NCBI GenBank assembly: GCA_041838515.1
Contig: JBGYPP010000005.1
Location: 1-25,221 of the forward strand
Length of the DNA stretch: 25,221 nucleotides
Reading direction: 5' to 3'
DNA from: JBGYPP01 sp041838515
GTDB taxonomy: Bacteria; Bacillota; Clostridia; Lachnospirales; Lachnospiraceae
Part shown: in pieces, positions 7,301 to 14,870 of the stretch
Numbering within the stretch: the first letter of the stretch is position 1
How the letters are laid out: every line of letters starts with the position of its first letter
Made by a program: the position numbers and the translations under genes
Notes under the pieces: model-generated
Database searches by the model: none
What the model was told of the DNA's origin: nothing
The model's input: only the letters and a program-made list of their open reading frames with translations

Positions 7301-7730
7301 GGGGACAGATCCGCATCGCCAAGCGAGAAAGGAGGGGAACACATTCTCTCCGGGCGGGTATGGGCCGGGGGAGTCCCCCCAAGCAGAGGCCACACCTCTT
7401 GGGCCTCCTCCTATGGGACGGTTAGGAGGCAGCGCCGTATTCTTTGATTGCCCCGTCGGGCAATATCCATTTCGCATCTTGGCCGTATATTCCGGCCGGT
7501 ATCCCTATGCATGAAAAGACATAGAAATGGTCCATATCCCGTATGGCGGGGACGGCTTGCAGGCGGCGGATGCCCTGCCGTCAAAGCCCTATGTATGCTA
7601 TATCACAAGCGCAGTTCCGCCGGAAGATGCCCGTAGGCATCCTGGGGCGGGGTTGGTGCCTCCGGCCCCGGGGGGTGTGGGGACAAGGAACGCCTCTTTG
7701 CATTTTCCGGATTTTGGTCCTATAGGGCAG
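7301..7730 (+). ncRNA. Candidate structured non-coding RNA or long leader
   Basis: The 663-bp stretch between mecA and the GH18 gene holds no convincing protein gene. From 7301 on it contains a series of strong hairpins: 7331-7351 (8 bp, two G-U), 7367-7379 (5 bp GC), 7379-7402 (8 bp with a 3-nt bulge), 7407-7429 (7 bp, perfect), 7447-7464 (7 bp, perfect), 7551-7582 (6 plus 3 bp) and 7626-7641 (6 bp, perfect). A promoter precedes it and a separate promoter for the GH18 gene follows at 7731-7759, so it may be a free-standing RNA; no poly-T terminator was seen at its end. It does not show the conserved blocks of RNase P RNA, tmRNA, SRP RNA, T-box or common riboswitches that I know. A 71-codon reading frame (7299-7514) with a ribosome-binding-like GGAAGGAGG is the main alternative. 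Confidence 0.35.
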
Positions 7731-7759
7731 ATGACGGCAGGGAATTATTTTGTTATACT
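7731..7759 (+). promoter_or_regulatory. Promoter of the GH18 gene
   Basis: ATGACG (7731-7736) and TATACT (7754-7759) with a 17-nt spacer, 45 nt before the start codon. Confidence 0.6.
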
Positions 7760-7804
7760 GGATAATAGCGTATTATTGCAGTATGGCAGGAAGGCGGCAG
7801 GCTT

Positions 7805-9508
7805 ATGAAGAGATTATTTCCCTTTTTGGTGGCTTTGATATTGGCTGTGGCGGCTGGAGGCGTGTATGCCTATGGCTTGATTCGCGAGCGGTATTCTTAT
7901 TCTCAGGAAAGGGAGGATTGGGCCGCCTTGTATGGCCTACCTCCGGGTGAGAGGGTCGTGCTGTTGGAGCAGACCTGGCTGGAGGGGAGGGCTTATGAGG
8001 AGGAGGGGGAGGTGTATCTGCCCTTGTCCATGGTAAGGGAATTTTTGGATGAAATCTATTACGCCTCGGAGGCCGAGGGGGTGCTTCTGTATTCTACAGC
8101 CACGGACACCTATATGGCCCGTCCGGGGGAAAAGGCCGTGGAGAGCGGCGCGGGCAGGGAGGAACTGTCCTATGCGCCCCTGCTGGCCAGGGAGGACGGC
8201 TGGTATGTGGCCCTGGAGTATCTGGGCCGTTATAAGCACTTATCTGTTCAGATCCATAAGCATCATGTATATCTGCGCAGGAGTTCGGAGGTACGGAAGG
8301 CCATGACGGCCAAAAAGGCCACCCAGCTGCGGGTGAAAGGAGGCATAAAAAGCCCCATACTGGAGGATGTGGCTCAGGGGGATGCGCTGGTGGTGCTGGA
8401 GTCCATGGAGAAATGGTCCAAGGTGCAAAGCGCAAGCGGCATGATAGGCTATGTGGAAAATGGCTTTTTAGAGGGGGAGACACAGCTGGAGGTGGCGCTG
8501 ACCCCGCCGGCGCTGTCTGTGCCGGAGTATACGGGCAGGCCGCTTGGGGATGTGGTGCGGATGGGCTGGCATGCCGTGGCAGGAGCATCCGGCAATGACA
8601 CGCTGGAGGCCATGCTGGAGGAAACGGCCGGGGGTATCAATGTGATCGCTCCCACTTGGTTCAGCCTGATGAACGAGGCAGGAGAGCTGCGTTCCTTTGC
8701 CAGCGCCGCATATGTGCAGAGAGCCAAGCAGAGGGGAGTGGCCGTCTGGGCCGTGGTAGATGACTTCAATTACAACAATGAGCATAAGGCCGGCATAGAT
8801 GTGGGCAAGACCTTATCCTCCTCAGCCAGCAGGCAGCGTTTGATAGGCCGGCTGATATCGGAGTCGGCAGCGGCGGGCGTAGATGGAGTCAACGTGGATT
8901 TTGAGAGGGTGGATCCTCATGTAGGCCAGGATTATGTGCAATTCCTCCGAGAACTGTCCATTGCCTGCCGGCAGGCCGGACTAACCCTGTCCGTGGACAA
9001 TTATGTGCCCTTTCACTTTAATAACCATTACCGCATAGACATACAGGGGCAGATAGGGGATTATGTGGTGATTATGGGCTATGACGAGCATTGGAGCGGC
9101 AGCCAGGACCCCGGCAGTGTGGCGTCCCTGCCCTATGTATCCGCCGGCCTGGACAAGTCGCTGGAGAAAGTGGAGGCGGCCAAGGTGGTTAATGCCTTGC
9201 CGTTGTACACTATAGTGTGGACTACTCAGGGGGATAAGGTCAGTGATGAGTACCTGACTGTGAACAATACCCAGGCCTTTCTTGCCAAGGTGTCCGCCCA
9301 GCCCCAGTGGGATGGGCAGATGGGACAGAACACCCTTTTTTGGCAGGTTGGGGACAAGGAATACCAGGTATGGCTGGAGGATGGGCAGTCTATAGCGGCC
9401 AAGTTGGAGGCCATGGCCTTTCGAAAGATAGGCGGCGTGGCGGCCTGGCGCATAGGTTATGGAACCAAGGAGATATGGCAGCAGATAGGCGCTTATGGGC
9501 AACCCTAG
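7805..9508 (+). CDS. Membrane-anchored SH3-GH18 glycosidase-like cell-wall protein
   Basis: A 567-residue envelope protein. Residues 4-24 form an N-terminal signal anchor (no signal peptidase I or lipobox site is obvious). About 35-160 resembles the stalk domain often found ahead of wall-binding modules, about 165-225 is a bacterial SH3 domain (QGDALVVLE...WSKVQ...GMIGYV), and about 250-560 is a glycoside hydrolase family 18 barrel. The catalytic strand reads DGVNVDFE at 360-367, with the acid Glu E367 and D365 kept; the first Asp of the inner DxD pair is Asn, as in many YaaH-like spore and peptidoglycan enzymes. The likely substrate is N-acetylglucosamine-containing peptidoglycan or cortex. 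GGAAGG precedes the ATG. It is followed by a DUF2200 gene. Confidence 0.88.
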   Translation: MKRLFPFLVALILAVAAGGVYAYGLIRERYSYSQEREDWAALYGLPPGERVVLLEQTWLEGRAYEEEGEVYLPLSMVREFLDEIYYASEAEGVLLYSTATDTYMARPGEKAVESGAGREELSYAPLLAREDGWYVALEYLGRYKHLSVQIHKHHVYLRRSSEVRKAMTAKKATQLRVKGGIKSPILEDVAQGDALVVLESMEKWSKVQSASGMIGYVENGFLEGETQLEVALTPPALSVPEYTGRPLGDVVRMGWHAVAGASGNDTLEAMLEETAGGINVIAPTWFSLMNEAGELRSFASAAYVQRAKQRGVAVWAVVDDFNYNNEHKAGIDVGKTLSSSASRQRLIGRLISESAAAGVDGVNVDFERVDPHVGQDYVQFLRELSIACRQAGLTLSVDNYVPFHFNNHYRIDIQGQIGDYVVIMGYDEHWSGSQDPGSVASLPYVSAGLDKSLEKVEAAKVVNALPLYTIVWTTQGDKVSDEYLTVNNTQAFLAKVSAQPQWDGQMGQNTLFWQVGDKEYQVWLEDGQSIAAKLEAMAFRKIGGVAAWRIGYGTKEIWQQIGAYGQP

Positions 9509-9587
9509 GCTTCGGATGTGAAAGGCGGAAAGGGCTGTATCAGAGGGCAGTTCCCGGGGCAGGGCTTTTGGAGGAGGCGGATGGGCA

Positions 9588-9968
9588 ATGGATGAGGAGA
9601 AGAAGGTAGCGCGGGCGCTGGCCCTGGATCTGGCGCTGGTCTATCCCATGCTGGTGGAGAAGGCTGTAAAAAAGGGCCGCAGCCCCGGGGAGGTGGAGGC
9701 CTTGGTGTGTTGGCAGACGGGATATACCAAAGAGGAGCTGGAGGCGGCCCTGGCCGCCGGCATGCCCTATGGCGAGTTTTTTGCCCGTGCGCCCAAGCCC
9801 CATCCAGACCGCATGCGCGTGCGGGGGCGGATTTGCGGGTATATGGTGGAGGAGATAGGCCATCCGCTGATGCGGGAGATACGTATTTTGGACAAAATGG
9901 TGGACGATCTGGCCAAGGGCAAGGACTGGGAGAAGATTCTGCCCCGGCCTTTGGAGGAGGGGGAGTAA
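9588..9968 (+). CDS. DUF2200 family protein
   Basis: A 126-residue soluble protein matching the DUF2200 pattern: a YPMLVEKAVKKGRS segment, a WQTGYTKEEL motif, EFFARAP, ICGYMVEEI and LDKMVDDLAKGK. The function is unknown. The start at 9588 has GGAGGAGG about 10 nt upstream; ATG at 9581 is in another frame. It lies 79 nt after the GH18 gene with no terminator between, so co-transcription is possible. No clear terminator follows. Confidence 0.82.
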   Translation: MDEEKKVARALALDLALVYPMLVEKAVKKGRSPGEVEALVCWQTGYTKEELEAALAAGMPYGEFFARAPKPHPDRMRVRGRICGYMVEEIGHPLMREIRILDKMVDDLAKGKDWEKILPRPLEEGE

Positions 9969-10015
9969 GCCGGGGCCGCTGACAGGGCATTTCCTACAAA
10001 AATTTCCTATAGATA

Positions 10016-10045
10016 TTGCAATGTACTGTGATTTTGTGCTATAAT
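10016..10045 (+). promoter_or_regulatory. Promoter of the polyamine operon
   Basis: TTGCAA (10016-10021), an 18-nt spacer and a perfect TATAAT (10040-10045). Transcription would begin about 10052, giving a leader of about 320 nt before speD. Confidence 0.7.
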
Positions 10046-10053
10046 TTCGCCAT

Positions 10054-10143
10054 ATGGGAGAACTGGGTCTGCGGCAGATTTGGCCAGGAGTCTTGAGCGG
10101 CGGATATGCCTTATTGATGGAGTTGAAAGCTCAAATTTTATAA
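10054..10143 (+). CDS. Possible 29-residue leader peptide before speD
   Basis: An ATG only a few nt from the predicted transcription start opens a 29-codon frame (beginning MGELGLRQIW, ending MELKAQIL) that stops exactly where the three-way junction starts. There is no Shine-Dalgarno site, so translation would have to be leaderless. It may be chance. Confidence 0.2.
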   Translation: MGELGLRQIWPGVLSGGYALLMELKAQIL

Positions 10144-10184
10144 GTTGGTTACTATAAACCGGTGCGATGGCACATCTAACTTGT
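10140..10184 (+). ncRNA. Three-way-junction fold in the speD leader
   Basis: A closing stem (10140-10146 with 10178-10184, 7 bp with one G-U) encloses two perfect 4-bp hairpins: GGTT/AACC (10147-10160) and GTGC/GCAC (10162-10173). This compact layout looks like a small ligand-binding RNA, but no known riboswitch consensus was recognised. The fold was deduced by eye. Confidence 0.35.
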
Positions 10185-10269
10185 GAAAATGTCAATAAGA
10201 GTGGTAAAAGTAAGTATTTGCTATATAGACTCTGGCGATGGTTTTCCCAAAAGGGCATAAGGGGTAGAG

Positions 10270-10332
10270 CCTTGTCCTTCGGGGATTTTGCAAGGGATGC
10301 GCACAGCGTGTTCCTTTTTTTGTTTGGTTTTT
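10270..10332 (+). terminator. Intrinsic terminator/attenuator inside the speD leader
   Basis: An 11-bp stem (10292-10302 with 10306-10316, three G-U pairs, 3-nt loop) runs directly into seven T residues, with a second T run at 10327-10332. An upstream hairpin with a UUCG loop (CCTTG 10270-10274 with CAAGG 10291-10295) shares the bases AAGG with the terminator's left arm, so the two structures exclude each other. Placed between the promoter and speD, this fits transcription attenuation. Confidence 0.6.
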
Positions 10333-10369
10333 TACTGGCAAAACCCGCAGGGGTTGGGGAGGGCATAGG

Positions 10370-11140
10370 ATGGAAATGGGCAAAAAGGAAAAATTTACCT
10401 TGTACGGCTTTAACAATCTGACCAAATCCCTGAGCTTTAATATCTATGACATATGTTATGCCAAAAGCCAGCGTGAGCAGAGGGATTATATTGCGTATAT
10501 CAACAAACAATACAACTCTGAGCGTCTGATTAAGATACTGACGGATGTGACCCGCATGATAGGCGCCAATGTTCTCAACGTGTCCAGTCAGGACTACGAA
10601 CCTCAGGGTTCCTCCGTCACTATACTGATAGCTGAGGAGAGCATGGTGCCTGTCAAGGATACGACAGTGGCCCATTTGGACAAGAGCCATATCACTGTCC
10701 ACACCTATCCGGAGTACCATCCCGAAACCTTCCTGGCCACCTTTCGGGTGGATATAGACGTGGCCACCTGCGGGGAGATCACCCCCTTGTCTACGTTGGA
10801 TTACCTTATCAGCTCCTTTGACTCAGATATCATCACTATGGACTACCGGGTGCGGGGTTTTACCAGGAACATGGAGGGCCGCAAGCTCTTTATGGACCAC
10901 AAGATAACTTCTATCCAGGAGTATATAGATCTGGCCACCCTGCGGCGCTACGATGCCGTGGATATCAATGTATACGAGGCCAATCTGTTCCATACCAAGA
11001 TGCTGATCAAGGAGATAGATCTGCAAAACTACTTATTCAACTCGGATGTGTATGAACTGCCTCCCAAGACCCGGTTGGAGATCACCTCCAATCTGCGCAG
11101 GGAGATGATAGAAATCTACAGCGGAAGGAATATTTATTGA
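10370..11140 (+). CDS. speD: S-adenosylmethionine decarboxylase proenzyme, long bacterial type
   Basis: Makes decarboxylated AdoMet, the aminopropyl donor for spermidine. The 256 residues match the long E. coli-like SpeD class (about 264) rather than the short ~130-residue Bacillus type. The autocleavage site is LDKSHITVHTYPE, where the Ser (S106) becomes the pyruvoyl cofactor, and the essential Cys lies in DVATCGEITPLS (C134). GGGGAGGG lies 7 nt before the ATG; a second in-frame ATG two codons later is possible. It is the first gene of a four-gene polyamine operon behind a leader with a predicted attenuator. The next gene starts 1 nt after its stop codon. Confidence 0.95.
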   Translation: MEMGKKEKFTLYGFNNLTKSLSFNIYDICYAKSQREQRDYIAYINKQYNSERLIKILTDVTRMIGANVLNVSSQDYEPQGSSVTILIAEESMVPVKDTTVAHLDKSHITVHTYPEYHPETFLATFRVDIDVATCGEITPLSTLDYLISSFDSDIITMDYRVRGFTRNMEGRKLFMDHKITSIQEYIDLATLRRYDAVDINVYEANLFHTKMLIKEIDLQNYLFNSDVYELPPKTRLEITSNLRREMIEIYSGRNIY

Positions 11141-11141
11141 G

Positions 11142-12638
11142 ATGGAGAGAGCAGGCGCGACAGACGGCCATCCTCCCCAAGCCGGAGGGGAGCAGCACAG
11201 GGCTCCTATCTATGAGGCCTTAGAGGAGTTTCGGCAAAACCGTATCGTTCCCTTTGATGTGCCGGGACACAAGCGGGGGAGGGGCAATCCGGAGCTGGTG
11301 CAGCTCTTGGGAGGGGATTGCATATCTGTGGATGTCAATTCCATGAAGCCCTTGGATAATCTGTGCCATCCCGTGTCCATTATCGCCGAGTCGGAGAGGC
11401 TGGCCGCCCAGGCCTTTGGTGCCGCCCAGGCCTTTTTGATGGTGGGAGGAACTACCTCCTCAGTGCAGAGTATGATACTATCGGTGAGCCGTAAAGGGGA
11501 CAAGGTCATCCTGCCCCGGAATGTACACCGGTCCGTGATCAATGCATTGGTACTCAACGGGGCGTTGCCCGTGTATGTCAATCCGGATATGGATCAAGGG
11601 CTGGGTATAGCGCTGGGTATGTCGGCGGCGGCTGTGGAAGAGGCCATGGAGGCCAACCCCGATGCCGTGGCTGTATTGGTCAACAACCCCACCTATTATG
11701 GGATCTGCTCCGATTTGGCGGCCATAGTGGAGATGGCGCACCGGCGGGGGATGAAGGTGCTGGTGGACGAGGCTCATGGAACGCATTTTTATTTTGGCCG
11801 TAATCTGCCCCTCTCAGCCATGGCGGCGGGGGCGGATATGGCCGCCGTCAGTATGCACAAATCCGGGGGCAGCCTGACCCAGAGTTCTTTTCTGTTGTTG
11901 GGGCCGGATATGAACGAGGGTTATGTAAGGCAGATTATCAATCTGACCCAGACCACCAGCGCCTCCTATTTGCTGCTGGCCAGCCTGGACATCTCTCGTA
12001 GGAATCTGGCCCTGAGGGGGGCGGAGTCCTTTGCCAAGGTGGTAGAATTGGCGGAATATGCCCGGGTGGAAATCAACAAGATAGGCGGGTATTATGCCTT
12101 TGGCTCGGAGCTGGTCAACGGGGACAGCATTTACGATTTTGATAAGACCAAATTGACGGTGAATACGCTGGAGCTGGGATTGGCCGGCATAGAGGTCTAT
12201 GATCTGCTGAGAGATGAGTATGGCATACAGGTAGAGCTGGGGGATATAGCCAATATACTGGCATATATATCCATAGGCGACAGGCCCAGGGAGGTGGAGA
12301 GGCTGATAGGCGCTCTGGCGGACATCAAGCGCAAGTACCAAAAAGATCCTACAGGCATGTTTACCCAGGAGTATATTGAACCCAAGGTGGCGCTTTCGCC
12401 CCAGGGGGCTTTTTACGCTGACAAGGAGAGCCTGCCCCTGGCTCAGGTCCAGGGACGGATTTGCTCGGAATTTGTTATGTGTTATCCGCCGGGCATACCC
12501 ATTTTGGCTCCAGGAGAAGAGATCAGCCGGGAGATTTTGGATTATATCCATTATGCCAAGGAGAAGGGCTGTTCCATGACGGGGCCGGAAGACAGACAGC
12601 TGGAGCGGTTGAATGTGATCAAGGAGGTCTGGGTATAG
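11142..12638 (+). CDS. Orn/Lys/Arg decarboxylase (PLP fold I; probably arginine decarboxylase)
   Basis: A 498-residue aspartate-aminotransferase-fold decarboxylase of the Bacillus SpeA/YaaO type. Visible features: VPFDVPGHKRG near 36-45, GGTTSS at 102-107 (phosphate site), the cofactor Asp in VDEAHGTHF (D209) and the PLP lysine in SMHKSGGSLTQ (K240). The C-terminal decarboxylase domain carries YPPGIPILAPGE. Family members act on arginine, ornithine or lysine, and sequence alone does not decide. The polyamine operon suggests arginine to agmatine or direct diamine formation; no agmatinase gene is in the window. The start is coupled to speD with a 1-nt gap and a distant GGAAGGA site. Confidence 0.88.
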   Translation: MERAGATDGHPPQAGGEQHRAPIYEALEEFRQNRIVPFDVPGHKRGRGNPELVQLLGGDCISVDVNSMKPLDNLCHPVSIIAESERLAAQAFGAAQAFLMVGGTTSSVQSMILSVSRKGDKVILPRNVHRSVINALVLNGALPVYVNPDMDQGLGIALGMSAAAVEEAMEANPDAVAVLVNNPTYYGICSDLAAIVEMAHRRGMKVLVDEAHGTHFYFGRNLPLSAMAAGADMAAVSMHKSGGSLTQSSFLLLGPDMNEGYVRQIINLTQTTSASYLLLASLDISRRNLALRGAESFAKVVELAEYARVEINKIGGYYAFGSELVNGDSIYDFDKTKLTVNTLELGLAGIEVYDLLRDEYGIQVELGDIANILAYISIGDRPREVERLIGALADIKRKYQKDPTGMFTQEYIEPKVALSPQGAFYADKESLPLAQVQGRICSEFVMCYPPGIPILAPGEEISREILDYIHYAKEKGCSMTGPEDRQLERLNVIKEVWV

Positions 12639-12657
12639 GCCGGAAAGGGGGAAGGAC

Positions 12658-13512
12658 ATGGAACTGTGGTTTTCGGAGGCGCATACGCCCAATGTCAAAT
12701 TGTCTATACGGGTGGATAGGCAGCTGTGCTCCAAGCAGAGCGAATTTCAAAGGATAGAGGTCTTTGAATCGCCGGAATTTGGCCGCTTCCTCACCCTGGA
12801 TGGATATATGATGCTGACCCAAAAGGATGAGTTTATCTACCACGAGATGATGACCCATGTACCCATGGCCGTCCATCCGGACATAAGGCGGGTGTTGGTC
12901 ATAGGCGGGGGCGATGGCGGCGTGGTGCGGGAATTGGCCAAGTACCGGAGTATAGAGCATATAGACTTGGTGGAGATAGACTCCTGTGTGGTGGAGGTGT
13001 GCAAGGAGTTCTTTCCCGAGGTGGCCTGCAATATGAATGATCCCAGGCTGTCCATCCATTTTGCGGACGGGCTGCGCTTTGTCCGGTCCAAGGAGGGGGA
13101 GTACGATCTGATAGTTGTGGATTCCACAGACCCCTTTGGCCCGGGGGAGGGCTTGTTCACAAAGGAGTTTTATGGCAACTGCTATAGGGCGCTGCGGGAG
13201 GACGGCATTATGGTCAACCAGCATGAAAGCCCTTTCTACAAGGAGGATGCCGTGGCCGCCCAGAGGGCCCATAAGCGCATAGTGGAGAGTTTTCCCATTA
13301 GCCGCTTGTACCAGGCCCATATACCCACCTATCCCTCGGGGCATTGGCTCTTTGGCTTTGCCTCCAAGAGATACCATCCCTGGAAGAATTTGCAGAGCGG
13401 AGCCTGGCGGGCCCTGCAGCTGGAAACCCATTATTATACCACGGCCCTGCATATGGGGGCCTTTGCCCTGCCAGCGTATGTGGAGCGTATGATGCAGCAG
13501 GTGGAACAATAG
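12658..13512 (+). CDS. speE: Spermidine synthase
   Basis: Transfers the aminopropyl group from decarboxylated AdoMet to putrescine. The 284 residues match the family length. Motifs: the N-terminal strand domain, GGGDGGVVRE at 83-92 for the nucleoside, the acidic end of the next strand (VEIDSCVVEV), FADGLRFV, and the catalytic Asp in VVDSTDPFGPGEGLF (D155, D158). A GGAAGGA site lies before the ATG. It follows the decarboxylase gene by 19 nt and precedes the dehydrogenase gene by 13 nt in the same operon. Related aminopropyltransferases with other amine acceptors cannot be excluded. Confidence 0.95.
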   Translation: MELWFSEAHTPNVKLSIRVDRQLCSKQSEFQRIEVFESPEFGRFLTLDGYMMLTQKDEFIYHEMMTHVPMAVHPDIRRVLVIGGGDGGVVRELAKYRSIEHIDLVEIDSCVVEVCKEFFPEVACNMNDPRLSIHFADGLRFVRSKEGEYDLIVVDSTDPFGPGEGLFTKEFYGNCYRALREDGIMVNQHESPFYKEDAVAAQRAHKRIVESFPISRLYQAHIPTYPSGHWLFGFASKRYHPWKNLQSGAWRALQLETHYYTTALHMGAFALPAYVERMMQQVEQ

Positions 13513-13525
13513 GGAGGAGTTGGAA

Positions 13526-14785
13526 ATGGCGAGATTATTGGTAATAGGCTGCGGAGGCGTGGCCCAGGTGGCCATATGGAAAGCGGCCATGCTGGAGGGT
13601 ACTTTTTCGGATATATGTATAGCCAGCAGGACCCAGTCCAAATGCGAGGCCCTCAAGGAAAGATTGGAGGGAAAATCTAAGGCGCAGATCACTACAGCCA
13701 CAGTGAATGGGGATGATGCGGAGGATGTAAAGGCGCTGATAGGCCGCTTCCGGCCGGATTTGGTGCTGAATGTGGCTCTGCCTTATCAGGATCGGGCCAT
13801 TATGGATGCCTGTCTGGAGATGGGTGTGGATTATGTGGATACGGCCAACTATGAGCCTGAGGATACGACGGATCCGGCCTGGAGGGAGATCTATGAGAAG
13901 CGCTGCCGCGAGGAGGGATTTACGGCCCTGTTTGATTATTCCTGGCAATGGGCTTATAGGGAGAAATTTGCCCAGGCGGGATTGACGGCCATATTGGGCA
14001 GCGGCTTTGACCCCGGAGTCACCAGCGTATTTACGGCATATGCGCTGAAGCACCACTTTGACCAGATTGAGGAGATAGACATCTTGGATTGCAATGGCGG
14101 CGACCACGGTTATGCTTTTGCCACCAATTTTAATCCGGAGATCAATTTGCGGGAGGTTTCCTCCAAGGGTTCTTATTGGGAGAATGGCCACTGGGTGGAA
14201 ACAGAGCCTATGGAGATCAAGAGGGTGTATGATTTTCCTCAGGTCGGTCCCAAGGATATGTACCTGCTGCACCATGAGGAGATAGAATCCCTGGCCAAAA
14301 ACATACCCGGGGTGAAGAGGATACGTTTTTTCATGACCTTTGGCCAGAGCTACCTCACTCATATGCGCTGCCTGGAAAATGTGGGCATGCTTTCTACTGA
14401 GCCCATTATGTATGAGGGCAGGGAGATAGTGCCTATACAATTCCTCAAGGCGCTGCTGCCGGATCCGGCCTCTCTGGGGCCGAGAACCAAGGGCAAGACC
14501 AATATAGGCTGCATATTCAAGGGCAAAAAGGACGGCAAGGACAAGAGCCTCTACATCTACAATGTGTGCGACCATGAGGAGTGCTACAGGGAGCTGGGCT
14601 CTCAGGCCATATCCTATACCACGGGCGTTCCAGCCATGATAGGGGCGAAGCTGCTGGCCGAGGGCCTGTGGAAGAAGCCCGGGGTGTTCAATCTGGAGGA
14701 GATGGATCCGGATCCCTTTATGGAGGCTCTCTCTCTCTACGGCCTGCCCTGGGTGGTGGTGGAGAACCCGCCTTTGGTGGATTGA
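13526..14785 (+). CDS. Carboxynorspermidine/carboxyspermidine dehydrogenase-like (saccharopine dehydrogenase family)
   Basis: A 419-residue NAD(P)-dependent enzyme. It starts with the Rossmann motif VIGCGGVAQVA near residues 5-15 and carries IASRT after strand 2, a central NVALPYQD..VDYVDTANYE segment, and GSGFDPGVT, as in the saccharopine/carboxynorspermidine dehydrogenase family. In polyamine clusters such enzymes reductively join aspartate semialdehyde to a diamine, and the product is then decarboxylated by NspC to spermidine or norspermidine. That partner is not in the window. The ATG at 13526 has GGAGG 8 nt upstream; a TTG at 13520 in frame is less likely. Substrate is inferred from context. 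Confidence 0.85.
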   Translation: MARLLVIGCGGVAQVAIWKAAMLEGTFSDICIASRTQSKCEALKERLEGKSKAQITTATVNGDDAEDVKALIGRFRPDLVLNVALPYQDRAIMDACLEMGVDYVDTANYEPEDTTDPAWREIYEKRCREEGFTALFDYSWQWAYREKFAQAGLTAILGSGFDPGVTSVFTAYALKHHFDQIEEIDILDCNGGDHGYAFATNFNPEINLREVSSKGSYWENGHWVETEPMEIKRVYDFPQVGPKDMYLLHHEEIESLAKNIPGVKRIRFFMTFGQSYLTHMRCLENVGMLSTEPIMYEGREIVPIQFLKALLPDPASLGPRTKGKTNIGCIFKGKKDGKDKSLYIYNVCDHEECYRELGSQAISYTTGVPAMIGAKLLAEGLWKKPGVFNLEEMDPDPFMEALSLYGLPWVVVENPPLVD

Positions 14786-14870
14786 TTTTTTTCGATTTTG
14801 TAACCAAATCACATACAGCCCCCCTCCGGCTGTTGTATATTGAAAAAAAGATTTTTGGAGGGAGGTTGTT

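Noticed and set aside
7301..7450. c-di-AMP (ydaO) riboswitch before the GH18 gene
   Set aside because: The setting is attractive and GGAGGGGAAC is faintly similar, but the hallmark CAGCTAACC block and partner segments are missing.
7142..7477. In-frame N-terminal extension of mecA
   Set aside because: The extension is Pro/Gly-rich, unlike MecA, and crosses the good mecA promoter; MecA proteins begin at MKIERI.
7301..7730. RNase P RNA, tmRNA, SRP RNA or T-box leader
   Set aside because: None of their conserved blocks (for example GAGGAAAGTCC, a tRNA-like TTCGA 3' end, or TGGNACCGCG) were found.
10167..10421. 84-codon frame overlapping the speD start
   Set aside because: It runs through the terminator T tract, has no ribosome-binding site and overlaps speD in another frame.
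12619..13701. 360-codon minus-strand frame opposite speE
   Set aside because: An antisense shadow of speE and the dehydrogenase gene, His/Gln-rich with no recognisable domain.
13535..14812. 425-codon minus-strand frame opposite the dehydrogenase gene
   Set aside because: Antisense shadow; the plus-strand gene has a Rossmann motif, a good ribosome-binding site and operon context.
14814..14832. Hairpin before the rhodanese gene as terminator of the polyamine operon
   Set aside because: The 6-bp stem is followed by A-rich, not T-rich, sequence; read-through to the rhodanese gene remains possible.
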